From Megascapheus bottae (taxonomy: Eukaryota > Chordata > Mammalia > Rodentia > Geomyidae), in contig JANJXV010000043.1 of NCBI GenBank assembly GCA_024803745.1, forward strand, positions 2,563,501 through 2,627,500: 64,000 nt of DNA, read 5' to 3'. A model generated the notes under the pieces. It searched no databases, had not been told where the DNA came from, and saw only the letters and a list, made by a program, of their open reading frames with translations. This document shows positions 52,711 to 63,811 of this stretch, one piece after another (position 1 is the first letter of the stretch; each line of letters starts with the position of its first letter). Position numbers and translations under genes: made by a program.

Positions 52711-53638
52711 CTCAAAGCAGAAAATTTAACCACAGGCTCTGATTTCCATCTTCCGAACCTCTCAGATGACCCTGAACTACAACCGGTCCTCTTTGGGCTC
52801 TTCCTGTTCATGTATCTGATCACCGTGCTGGGAAATCTGCTCATCATCCTGGCCGTCAGCTCTGACCCTCAACTCCACAACCCCATGTACTTCTTCCTCT
52901 GCAACCTCTCCTTGGCTGACATTGGCTTCTCATCTACCATGGCCCCCAAGGTGCTGGTGAACATCCAGAGTCACAGCAGAGCCATCTCCTATGGGGGCTG
53001 CCTTACCCAGATGTCTCTCCTCTTTGTTGGCAGCAAGGATGACATGCTTCTGACTGTCATGGCCTATGACTGCTTTGTGGATATCTGTCAGTACTCTTGA
53101 ACCCTTATTGCTGTCGGATCTTTGTATTGGTGTCTTCTTTCTTTACTGTTTTGAATTCCCAGTCACACCATATATTGATCTTACAATTCACTTGCTTTAA
53201 AAGTGTGGCAATCCCAAATTGCTTCTGTGATGCTTCTCAAATATTTAAACTGTCCTATTCTAGTTCCCTTACAAATAACTTGTTCATATATGTAAGTACT
53301 GTCATCTTTGGGATATTTCCTCTTTCATGGATCCTTCACTCTTACTACGAAATTATCTCTTCCATCCTGAGGATCCCTAAAGAAAGTGGGAGGCACAAAG
53401 CCTTCTCCACGTGTGGGGCTCATCTGTCGTGGTTTGCTTTTTCTACAGCATCTTGCTTGGTGCGCACTGTGGTTCCACTGTGTTCCACGGCCCCAGAAAT
53501 CTCGTGATGGCCTCGGTGGTCTTCCCCATGCTGAACCCCTTCATCTACAGCCTGAGGAACAGGAACATTAGCAGGACTCTGAGGAGGCTGGACAGCAGGA
53601 TCCTCGAAACTCAGGACATGGGTAGGGCACTTAACTAA
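52711..53638 (+). pseudogene. Olfactory receptor pseudogene, block E (family 7-like)
   Basis: The best-preserved N-terminal half in the cluster: '[20 protein letters not shown]' (TM1), '[19 protein letters not shown]' (TM2), '[11 protein letters not shown]' (DRY-type motif changed to DCF), then the extracellular loop 'IPNCFCDASQI', 'RHKAFSTCGAHLS' and '[15 protein letters not shown]'. Lesions: the expected initiator is a CTC codon next to KAEN, a small deletion leads to a TGA at about 53098 right after 'ICQYS', there is a frameshift at the start of TM6 near 53430, and the final frame stops at 53638. Four or fewer main lesions suggest relatively recent loss compared with block D, though this was not measured. 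Confidence 0.9.
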
Positions 53639-53904
53639 ATGGAAGAATTAGGCATATCCCTGCTTCTTCTTCCATGTGGAAAATATGAAAAGTAACTGGC
53701 TAATTAATTTACCCATCTAGTTCCCTCTTTGCACAGTAGTTAAGATGGTTAGGATTCTGCAGACTGTATTTATAGACAGATGCAAAGATGCAGTTCTGGA
53801 GAATAAAAGGTGTAGTGCCTGAGAGGCTCTCAATTCAATTGATGTAAGTAGAATATGTACAAAACAAATTCACAATGGTATTTTAGACTCTAAGAACTTT
53901 CCTC

Positions 53905-54432
53905 GAAGAAATAAAAAGACTTAGAAAAAAATTATATTAAGTGAAGGCTCAAATTATATTAAGCCAGACTCAAAAGAACATAGGTTCATTGGTTTCCCTC
54001 ATTTGTCACAATCAGTAGAAACCTTGGGCTCTCCTAGTAGAGATCTACAATAGAACAAAACCTAGATACATAAGGCGAGATAGAACGACACTAAATGAAA
54101 GACCTCCAGGATATAGAAACAAAAGCCATATAATAACTGATTGTTGTCTTTCATGTTCTATGTTATCTGTCATCTCTTTTGCTGTCCTTGGTTATCTAAT
54201 ATTCTTACAGTATTTCACCTGGTTATCTGATATATTGTATATATACTTATTTGATTATTTGAAGTTGGATAGGGAAGGGAGGAAAACAAGACGAGGGGCG
54301 GGGGTGGAGGGATGGAAATAAGGACCAAAACATGAGAAAGGGTATCAATGTTTTTGAAGTAATGGAGCTTCTTTCTGGTGAATATAATGTAACCCTTCTA
54401 TTAATTACAATAAAAACATATGAAAAAAATAA
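53905..54432 (+). mobile_element. L1 3' end with small tandem duplication
   Basis: Matches the L1 ORF2 end and 3'UTR at 22095-22590. Near 53930-53970 the stretch 'aaattatattaag' occurs twice. It ends with the G-rich tract (54290-54310) and the 'aataaaaacatatgaaaaaaa' tail (given in part). Confidence 0.85.
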
Positions 54433-54769
54433 TTTTCCTGGAAGGAGTAATGATAGAGAAGTGATCAGTAGAATGAAATTCATTTGACCTTTGAGTTTCT
54501 TCAGGAATAAATGAAGAGTCTAAACAAATTCTTCTGTGGAATTTTTCTAATTTGTTCTTCTTCAAGCACAAGCAAGTTTTCATTGGCCTTCAGTCGGCGG
54601 GAAGATTTGGAGTCAATATTCCCTTGTCATGATCTGGATGAGTAGATGAAGTCATGTGCACTCAAGGTCATTTTTCATCAAGAAGAAATCCTTGAGACTC
54701 AGGCCAAATATTGGCAAGACAATACGAATAACTTCAACTGATGCTTGGAAATTTTTTTTGTCTGTTATG
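54433..54769. other. No gene recognised
   Basis: Unique-looking AT-rich sequence. Open frames are short and overlap on both strands without motifs. Confidence 0.4.
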
Positions 54770-54965
54770 GGGCTTAAACTCTGCCGGTGTGTATGGGCCT
54801 TGTCTAGGCCTGTGGGTGAGCTGGACATGGCTGTACATCTGTTTACCACCAAAAAACTGGAGGTGCAACTATGGTTCAAGTCCTAGAAGATCATCCTCGA
54901 GCAAGCAAAGGTCAGGGACAATACCTATGAGCTGAATTGAATCTCAAGGACAAGCACAAATAAAA
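54770..54965 (+). repeat. Degenerate ID-like SINE
   Basis: Traces of the SINE tail ('aaaaactggaggtgcaac', 'tcaaggacaagcacaaa') on the plus strand. Confidence 0.5.
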
Positions 54966-55011
54966 TGCGCTCTGAATTCAAGAAAACTTATCATCCAAAT
55001 AAAATCTCAGG

Positions 55012-55395
55012 GTCTAATGGTAGAGTGCTTGCCTAGCATGCAGAAAGACCCTGGTTTGATTCCTCGGCACAACATACATAGAAAAAAAAAGCCAGAAGTG
55101 GTGCTATGGCTCAAGTGGTAGAGTTCTGGCCTTGGCAAAGCCCAAGCCCAAGGACAATGCTCAGGCCCTGAGCTCAAGGCCCAGGACTGGCAAAAAAAGA
55201 CCTCTTGGGGCCAGGAGTTTGGCCACATGATAGAGTGCTTGCCTACCATGCACCAAGACCTGCGTTCAAGTCCTCAGTACCACATAGTAAAGGCGATAAG
55301 TGATGCTATGGCTCATATGGTAAAGCTCTATATTTGAGAAAGCACATGGACAGGCTCAGGACCTGGGTTCAAGTCCCAAGACTGGAACAAAGATC
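55012..55395 (+). repeat. Two adjacent ID-like SINEs
   Basis: The first copy (55012-55196) ends 'aggactggcaaaaaaa'. The second (55207-55392) begins 'gggccaggagtttggcc'. Both share orientation but are unequal in decay, so they are separate insertions rather than a recent tandem duplication. Confidence 0.85.
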
Positions 55396-56544
55396 TATTG
55401 ACAACAGTTAAAATTCATTGGTAATTTCTTTTTTCTTTTTTTTTCTTAAATCTATTGACATAGTGGTGTAGAGAGGGGGTAGAGTTACATTCATAATGCA
55501 GTGAGTACATTACTTCTTGAATATTGTTACCCCTTCCCATGCTTTCCTCCCACTTTCCCTTCCCCCACCCCTCCCTAGTTGTAAAGTTCACTTCCAACAT
55601 TGAATCTTGTAAATGTTGCTGTTACACAGGTTTACTCTGTGTACTTTGTCTCATCTTATTATTACCCTTTTGTTTTTCCTTTTTAGCAATTCTGTCATCT
55701 TTAAGAAGTTGTCCAAAGAGGTTTCAAGTCCCTCTGTCATTTCATTAACTGAATGCGTGCTAGCAGATGTCCCCCTTTCCATCCTGCTTCCTCATCTCTC
55801 CCAGCCCCACTCATTCCCTCCGTTCACCTGGCTTCATTTAAACATTGGATCATGAGTAGATGTTTCTGTTTGGAGATGTGTTTCTGAAGATAAACTATAT
55901 CTTTTTGTCCACAATAATGCCAATGTAATAAATGTTACTTCACGGGTATAAAATGGTATTGTTTTGGGGTTTTATATTTTGCTTCCTTGAGAGTGAAGTA
56001 ATTGGACTTTGATTTCTGTTTTTTTTATTTCTTCAGGGTACATAAAACTCAAATCTTTGCCTAATTAGATATAGGCTCTAAAGTCTACTGTGTATAGTCC
56101 TTTTCTTCTTTTTTCCATTAATGTTTGAATGTCCTTTTAGACTTGGTGCAATAACTAGCCATGAGTTGGCTAATGATCCACTCTGAGTATTGAGACTCCA
56201 AGACCATGTAATAATTAGTGATGAATCTGTCATCTCAGCCCTCCAATGGAATGTCCATTTCTTTCTAACTGATTGTCCTTAGTCTGCAGTGATCCCCAGG
56301 CAGTGAGGGGAATAAGATCTGATCATGAACTTCCATTTTTGTGATTGAAGTTCAGATGAGCACATTCACCTCTATGGGAGAAGAATGGTCTAGCGGAGGC
56401 CATTGAATGCTTGTTTTATCTTCAATCTCTGGCCTTCAATCTCTGAAGTGTGTTGACACTTCCTAGGTACATAACTGTTTAAGGAATCTCTGATCACTCA
56501 GGTTTGTTCCAGAATTTAGGGTGCTCTGTGAGGTTTGTTTCATT
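55396..56544. other. No gene; possible distant cluster flank
   Basis: 56160-56260 weakly resembles the OR first-exon region ('ttggctaatgatccactctg'). 56440-56540 weakly resembles 890-970. 55430-55600 may be a very old L1 3' end. All matches are low-similarity. Confidence 0.35.
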
Positions 56545-56740
56545 TTTACCAGTCTTGGGGATTAAAGTTAGGGCTTGAGCACTTTCCCCAAGCTTCTTTT
56601 GCACCAGGCTAGCATCACAACTTGATCCCCAACACCACTTTCTGCTTTTTCCGAGTATGTGGAATCAAAGAATAGTGCCCGTCTTCATGCATGCTAGTCA
56701 CATGCAACTGCACCGGGCCAAACTCGCAGCCTTAGCCTGT
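56545..56740 (-). repeat. ID-like SINE, diverged
   Basis: Minus strand. 'ttaccagtcttggggatta' at its left edge and 'catgcatgctagtcacatg' near its right edge identify the family. Confidence 0.65.
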
Positions 56741-57050
56741 GCTTTTCAAAGGTCTCTATCTTAAAGAAAGTGGGATGGGGTTGGGGAGTGGAAGGAAGTC
56801 ATGATGGACAAAAGGAAGACAAAAGTCCTCTGTTGCCAGTTTCATAGAAAGTATAGCAAATCCAAGATAAAATGTATAATGAAGAAATCTTACACGAAAC
56901 TTGCTGTGACTAATGAAATGAAGAGTATTAACTTATTGTTGAAGGAATTCCTGAAATTCTGATGAGTTATGGCTGTCAAAATAGCACAGAACCTCTAAGC
57001 ATTTCAGACAACACTTAATACTCATCTTAAGGTCTCTTGCTTCCAGAATG

Positions 57051-57051
57051 G

Positions 57052-57133
<82 letters not shown>

Positions 57134-57152
57134 CCTCTCTCTCTCTCTCTCT
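57051..57152. repeat. (CT)n microsatellite
   Basis: About 34 nearly pure CT units followed by imperfect ones. Ser/Leu open frames through it are artefacts. Confidence 0.95.
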
Positions 57153-57164
57153 ACCTTTGAAGAC

Positions 57165-57350
57165 CTTCTTGAGAATCTGTATCACTTCTTACCTGTTATG
57201 CCTGAAGACCCGAGTTTAATTTCGCAGTATCATAGGCATAGAAAAAAAAGCTGTAAGTTGTACTGTGGCTCAAGTGGTAGAACTCTAGCCTTGAGGAAGG
57301 AACCAAAGGACAGTGTCCTGTTCCTGAGTACAAGACCAGGAAAGGGGAAA
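57165..57350 (+). repeat. ID-like SINE
   Basis: Recognised by 'gcctgaagacccgagttt', 'ctgtggctcaagtggtagaa' (18-20 base excerpts) and an A-rich tail. Confidence 0.7.
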
Positions 57351-57389
57351 AAAGAAAAAAAGAACAAAGATTTTTTTTAAAAAATTTAA

Positions 57390-57614
57390 GCTAGTTCAGC
57401 CACTCGGGAAAGCAGTGTGGAGGTTTCTTAAAGAATTAAAAATTGACCTTCCCTATGATCCTGCCCTATCATTCCTGGGCATCTATCATAAGCATGATAA
57501 CCCAAGATATGATAAGGACACCTGCTCAGCTCTGTTCATCTCTGCACTGTTCACAATAGCCAGAGAATGGAAACAATCTAGATGATCTAATGCAGATGAA
57601 TGGATACAGAAAAT

Positions 57615-57667
<53 letters not shown>

Positions 57668-58107
57668 GAATTCTACATAGCCAACTGAAAAGATAAAATA
57701 ATGGCATTTGCAGGGAAGCGGATGAATCTAGAGCAAATCATATTGAGTGAGACCAGTCAAGACCAAAGGAACAAAAGGCACATTGTATCCTTAATATGTG
57801 GTTATTAGATCCAAACAGTACAAGAGAGAGGACTCAATAGTTATGTATGCAATGCTATGGATAATGTACTGGAAATACAATCCCAACTACATAGACATAA
57901 AAATCTATGACTCTATAGACATTGTTTTATTACATAGAGTAATATGTATCTATAACATAAAACCCTCAGCCTAATTTTAATTATGTTCTAAAATCTAAGT
58001 GCCAGGGATCATATATAATTCCCTTCTTGAATACTTATTTGTTAAACATAACATTTGAAATATGATGGAAAAATCAATGTTAATAAATTCATTAATAAAA
58101 AAAAGAC
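57390..58107 (+). mobile_element. L1 3' end with internal (TA)n
   Basis: Plus-strand L1 ORF2 C-terminus ('gaccttccctatgatcctgc') and 3'UTR ending 'attaataaaaaaaag'. It is of the same subfamily as the minus-strand ends at 4106 and 24320. A (TA)n run at 57619-57661 has expanded within the ORF2 region. The tail abuts the V2R fragment, so this L1 probably inserted in that gene. Confidence 0.85.
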
Positions 58108-58109
58108 AA

Positions 58110-58405
58110 TGTCACTTGATGGCAAATTTGTAGCCAGGATCCCTTCACAGGAGACCAAGATGGAGAACTCCACAGCCACCATCACCTTCCCCTTGACACT
58201 GTGGTAGACAGTCAGGAAGGTGAGCCACACACTGCAGAGAACCAGCATGCTGAAGGTCAGGAACTTGACCTCATGGAAGGTGTCAGGCAGTTTCCTGGCC
58301 AGAAAAGCCACAGTGAAGCTGGCCAGGGCCAGGAAGCCCAGGTATCCCAGGACACAGTAGAAGGCAGTGAGGGAGCTCTTGAACTGGAGCCCTAGGTGTT
58401 TCCTG
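58110..58405 (-). pseudogene. Vomeronasal type 2 receptor (V2R) 7TM fragment
   Basis: V2Rs are family C GPCRs of the vomeronasal organ. The minus-strand frame encodes TM5-TM7-like sequence: '[20 protein letters not shown]', '[12 protein letters not shown]', '[14 protein letters not shown]', and 'KGKVMVAVE'. The KLPD and KFLTFSML motifs are typical of the last coding exon of V2Rs. It covers about 90 of some 280 expected 7TM residues. Upstream TM1-TM4 and the extracellular domain are not found. Downstream, TM7 is cut off where the L1 tail begins. It is non-functional. Confidence 0.8.
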
Positions 58406-59042
58406 TAGGCTGGGCCCAGAAGTGTAGACCATCAACAGTGACCTCCAACTCCTCCACCCTCCTACTACCCCCGGTTAGGGTGTGCTCTGTTGGGGGAAGA
58501 TTGCTTCTGGTCAGGTAGAAAGTGGGCTGAGTAGGTGGGAGGGATTTCCTTCTGAGCCTGTCTGGATCTTTTATTGGGTGTGTTGGATGTTCTGCAGAAT
58601 AAATTAGGGGACATGGGAATGGCTCACACAACCACCACCCACTGTCTAGCACTACAGGGAAGTGGAAAGAGAAGCTCTGCTTAGCGGGGTCTGTGCTGCT
58701 GTCTCCAGAGCTCGTGGTGTGATGAGCTGAGTGGACTGGGGAGCTATGTCTAGAAAACACCCCATGATAGGTTGAAGCCTCTTGGTGAAATTGGTGTGGT
58801 GAGAACACAGGTGTTCCCTTTTTATGTGTTAAGCCACCAGAAGTGGTGCCATTGGCCATGGAAGGGGTCCTCTGTGTGTTCCTCCTCTTCCCTCTGCCCT
58901 CCTCCCAGTGCTTCCACGGACAGGAAGTGCTGTTTTCTCCACAGCCTGGTGGTGAACCGCCTGGCTCCAGTGTGTCTCTACCACCTCCCAGGCTGAAGCC
59001 CACACTGTGGGCCACAGCCTGTGTCCCTTGCCTTTCTACCAA
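58406..59042 (-). other. Unidentified 216-codon open frame
   Basis: A GC-richer stretch with an uninterrupted minus-strand frame directly upstream of the V2R fragment. The peptide is rich in Ser, Pro, Thr and Gly, with no hydrophobic segments or known motif. It reads on toward the V2R frame but does not look like V2R. It could be chance, a displaced exon or repeat-derived. I do not call it a gene. Confidence 0.3.
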
Positions 59043-59429
59043 TCATCTATCCCAGGGATATACTTAAAATGTTTTAAACTCTTTTCTTATATATCAAATA
59101 TTTTTAATGTTTTAAATAGGTGTCACTATTATTTGTGAAATTATTACCTTGGCTCTCGTCCTGGTGCTTAACAAAGTGTATAAGGCTGTCCAAATCTAAG
59201 AAATAGCTTTTATCTATTGTAGTTGTGCATATATTTATACTTAGAGTAGCTCAGATATTATGATCAGAAAAGTATTCTCCATGTTCATAACTAGAAACCT
59301 ACACAAATAGTGTCTGTACATGTGTGAGTTGTGATCATGCGACTATGAATAATGCAGGGGTTTCTTTAAACTTCATGTGTGGTACTGCCAATGATTTAAT
59401 TCAGTTTTAATTAATGGATTGCCGCAAGC

Positions 59430-59775
59430 ACTGTGGTATCACAGTATGTTTATGATGTCACAATAGGACAGTGATGTCACAAACATTCTAAGGTCAAAAT
59501 AGGTTTCTGACATCACAGTGGCACAATGATGCCATAATACTAATGTGAGGTTATGTTGATTTTTTGCTGTCACAATGCCTGTATTTCTGAAACTTTCTTA
59601 GGCTAAAATCAAGACATGAGGTCAAATCTTCTGTGATATCAAAATAGCCACATAATATCACAAAGTTTAGAATGTTATTGTAGGTCAGTTATGTCACTGC
59701 ATCAATGTGATGTCACAAACTATGATTTTGCACTAGTTGTGTGATGTCACAATGAAATAATGATGTTCTAAGAAC
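59430..59775. repeat. Cluster of TGATGTCAC-like motifs
   Basis: Perfect tgatgtcacaa occurs several times (near 59470, 59715 and 59740, and at 59452). It also occurs inverted as gacatcac (about 59507), with related forms tgatgcca, taatatcac and tatgtcac between. Spacing is irregular (20-60 bases). The unit resembles a CRE/ATF site (TGACGTCA) with one change. Whether this is a decayed satellite or a bound array cannot be told from sequence. Confidence 0.55.
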
Positions 59776-60767
59776 AATATGATTTCACACATATATAAGA
59801 ATTATTAACAGACAGTAAGAATAAAGGAAAGTAATGTAGGCAAAGCATGACAATTGTCACTTGTCTTGAACATCATCACTGGTAATTCTGGTGGTAGACA
59901 TTGGATATTCTACACGAAGTATCCAAGTACATCAGGTTTTTGACATATGGAAATGCTGAGTATGTTATGAACTTGCTAATTTACATCTCCTGGTACACTT
60001 GGGACATTAATGGAGTTAAGGGGATATAGGTTTTCTTCAAAATGTTCTTAAGTATGTGGACCACAATGTACCATACATATTACAATGGGTAAAGGCTTCA
60101 TAGGAAACTGACATTGAAATCCATGGAAAGACTTTGAGGTGAAAATTGCATACAGAAATGTTTCTTGCAGGAACCTCTTGAATTGAAAAGTAAAGCAAGT
60201 AGGTAAAAAGCAGTTGACATGGGATAGAGCGGTCTCAGCCAATCCTATCAGTTGCTCCGCACTTTGGGTGACCGCTGAGCTTGGCCTGGACTGACACAGA
60301 AAGGCCAGCTAGTTCTTTGCATTTGTGCATTAACCAACACTGGATATTATGCACATCCATGATAGAATCTTTCTGTCAAATATAGGGACTGTACATTGCA
60401 TTTCAGATCCACAAGTTGATGCCCCTGAGTGTCCCTGTATTGACAGCGATAAGTGCACAGTGAGGATGCAGCTGACAGATGAAGGATGGTATAAGGTGTG
60501 GGCTAGTGATGGCTGGCTGAGTCTTGGAAGGCCACGACCAAGCCGATGTGCCTTACTCCTGGTTTTTCTTTAAGTGAATTTGAGATGAACACACCACTGT
60601 CTGTGCAAGGAACCACTCATGTCCCTGTAGATTATGTAAAGGATTGTTCTTTCACTGTTTCCTCCAGCTCACGCAAGCATTATGAGACCCCCATATCATA
60701 GAATTCATGTAACCAGAAAATTAAGCAGCCTAGAAACAAATGTAGGTGCCAGTGTGTTAGGTTTGTG
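59776..60767. other. No gene recognised
   Basis: AT-rich sequence with scattered short open frames and no repeat family that I recognise. A 74-codon frame at 60349-60573 has no motif. Confidence 0.4.
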
Positions 60768-63048
60768 TATCCTCAAATATCCCAAATATCCAGAAGGGCA
60801 GGCCCATCCAGATACAAGAAGCTTTTAGAACCCCAAACAGACCTGACCAGAAAAGGACATCCCACTGCCACATTATAATCCAAACTGGATCATTAGAGAC
60901 CAAAGTTAGGATGCTAAAAGCAGCCAGGGAACAGAGAACAATCACCTATAAAGGCAAACCAATCATGAATAACCCCAGATTTCTCAGCAGAGACCATGTA
61001 AGCAAGAAGAGATTGGAAGGATATATATATGTCATGCGCTGAAGTCAAATAACTGCCAACCAAGAATAATGTCTCAGCTAAGCTCCCATTCATAACTGAG
61101 GGAACAATAAAAACATTCCATTCCAGGTTAAAGCTGCAACACTATGTAGCAACAAAACCAACATTACAGAAAATTCTCAAAGATGTTCTTAACATAGAAA
61201 ACCAATACACATGTAATACAGAGAAAGACATGGCACCTAAAACTTATAACATCTAAGTACCACAAAAACTATCAAGACACAGGCCATAATGTAAGCTTGT
61301 AAAAATGGCAGGAACTAATAAATATTTCTCAATCCTGATTCTCAATATCAATGGACTTAACTCTCCAATTAAACGACATAGATTATCCAGGTGGACCCAA
61401 AAGCAAGATCCATCATTCTGCTGTCTTCAAGAGACACATCTTACACACAAAAAATTTTTTTGAAAGTGAGAGGTTGGAATAAACTCTAACAAGCTAACAG
61501 CCCCCATAAACAGGCTGGAATTGCCATTCTCATATCAGATAAAAGACTTCAAACTAAAATTAATAAGAAAAGACAAAGAATGTTACGACATACTACTGAA
61601 GGGATCTTTCTTCTAGGAGGACATAACCATCTTAAATATCTACACACCTAATCCAGGAGCTCTGAACTTCATCAAGCAAACTTTACTTTGACTGAAACCA
61701 TACATGGATCGAAACACAGTGATTGTTGGTGAGTTTAACACACCACTCTCACCTCAAGGCGAAAATTCAACAGAGAAAGCTTAGAATTGAACAACTATAT
61801 AAACCAACTACATCTAACAGACATCTGCAGATTATTCCACCCAGCAACAAGACAATATACATTTTATCAGCAGCACATGGAACATTTTCCAAAATAAACC
61901 ATATTTTAGGCCATAAAACAAACCTGGACAGATTCAGAAACACTGAAAATATTCCCTGCGCTCTTTCAGACCACAAGGGCATCAAATTGGAACTGAACAC
62001 CCATCTCCACCAATGAAAACCCTGTAACTCCTGGAGATTGAACAACACATTATTGAATCACCACTGGGTCATTGAAGAGATCAGAACAGAAATCCAAGAG
62101 TTTATGAAATTTAACAAAAAGGAGCACACAAAATACCAGCTCCTTTGGGACACAACAAAGGCAGTACTCAGAGGAAAATTTATATCTCTGATTGCCTACA
62201 ATAACAAATTGGAAAAAATAGCAAAACAACAATTTAAGGTGTCACCTTAAGCTCCTAGAAAAAGACCAACAAAACAACCCTAATCCCACTAGAAGCGAGC
62301 AAATTATTAAAATCAAAGCAGAATTAAATGAATTGGAATCCAAAAAAAACTATAGAAAGAATTAACCAAACAAGGACTTGGTTTTTTGAAAGAATAAACA
62401 AAATTGACAAATCTTTAGCAAATCTTACCAAAAAAAGAAGAGAGCATACCAAAATAAACAAAATTGCAGACGAAAATGGTAAGATCACGACAGAAATTAC
62501 CAAGATCCACAGTATCATGAGGGAATATTTCTCAAACCTTACGCCAAGAAATTTGAGAATCTAGAAGAAATGGATGAATTCCTAGCCAATATTCACATAC
62601 CCACACTGAACCAAGAAGAAGTAACCCAACTAAACAGGCCTATTTCAGGCACTGCAATAAAAATAGCAATAAGAGTCCTTCCATCTAAGAAAAGCCCAGG
62701 GCTAGATGGATTCACTGCTGAATTCTGTAAAGTCTTCAAAGCAGAGCTCATACCAATACTCCCAAGCTCTTTAATGAAATTTAAAATGAAGGTTTTTTTT
62801 TACCAGACTCATTCTATGAAGCCAGTATAACCCTCATCCCAATCCAGACAGAGATTCATCAAAGAAAGAGAACTATAGACCTATTTCTTTGATGACCAGT
62901 GATGCAAAACTTCTCAGCAAAATACTGGCCAACCGTCTACAATAACTTATCAAAATATTATACACTATGACAAAACAGGTTTCCTAACAGGGAGGCAAAG
63001 CTGGTTCAACATACGCAAATCAATATAATTCAACACATCAACAGGAGC
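60768..63048 (+). mobile_element. Internal L1 fragment (ORF1 end to mid ORF2)
   Basis: Aligns with 18250-20505 of the plus-strand L1: ORF1 C-terminus (to about 61255), the ORF2 start (about 61305), endonuclease and the start of the RT. Several frameshifts (for example near 61465, 62010, 62240 and 62545) break both frames. It ends inside the RT at 'caacacatcaacaggagcaa' with no 3'UTR or A-tail, so both ends are lost. It keeps the 'tggttcaacatacgcaaat' that the other L1 has deleted. Confidence 0.88.
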
Positions 63049-63299
63049 AACTAACATGTGGAGCTGTCAGATGGGCAGGGCAGCCAGAGCAGAATATAAA
63101 ATGGGGAACTGGCCACCTGGCTCATTCTGGAAGGCGGTACCTGTGGATTCAGACTGCATTTGCCTACCCACCCCTTCTCTAATGCTTCCATTCTTTAAGC
63201 CCAACACCTAATATATATATGTGTGTGCAAATGTGTATGTGTGTATGTGTGTGAAAGTATATGAGATACTGAAATTCAATTAACCAGAAAAACACCTAG
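63049..63299. other. No gene; possible LTR-like scrap
   Basis: Contains 'cagaatataaaatggggaac', a TATA-like string, followed by TATATGTG repeats at 63210-63260. It might be a solo-LTR fragment of an old element. Not supported further. Confidence 0.3.
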
Positions 63300-63475
63300 A
63301 GCTGGAGATGTGGTTCAAGTGACAGAGTGTTACCCTGAGAACAAAAACTCAGGGATAGAATCCAAGCTCTGATTTAAGGCATAATACTGGCTGAAAGAAA
63401 ACAAAGGAAGAAGGAAGAAAGGAAGGAGTGGAGAGGGATGAAAGAAGGGAGGGAGAGACAGAGGGAAGAAAATAT
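63300..63475 (+). repeat. SINE tail and (GGAA)n tract
   Basis: Partial ID-like SINE (63300-63390, 'gtggttcaagtgacagagtg') followed by a purine-rich GGAAGAAAG repeat. Confidence 0.65.
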
Positions 63476-63811
63476 TAGAACATCTTATGAATACAATCAA
63501 TATGGAATGAGATTGTCCAAATAGAAATATACGTATGACGTGACTTATATAATTACAACACCTCTGTATATTACTTGATAATAATAAATACAAAATTAAG
63601 AGAAATTCTGATGGACTTATTTAATTAATTTCACACTCAAGGATGAATGCTCATGGTCAAGGAGAATTACTCTTGATGGAAAGCAAATCATTGAGTGTGA
63701 GTTTGGGAACTTCCAGTGCAACCTAAAACATGTAATTTCCAGAGTATGGGCCTGAAATGTTCATAAAGTTATCCCCTCATCAGGCTAAATGATGAGCAAA
63801 AATCATTATCG
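63476..63811. other. No gene recognised
   Basis: AT-rich intergenic sequence without recognisable features. Confidence 0.4.

Noticed and set aside
57037..57380. Ser/Leu-rich open frames up to 110 codons
   Set aside because: They read through the (CT)n microsatellite and a SINE.
60349..60573. 74-codon Cys-containing open frame
   Set aside because: No signal peptide, motif or neighbouring exon. Length is within chance expectation.
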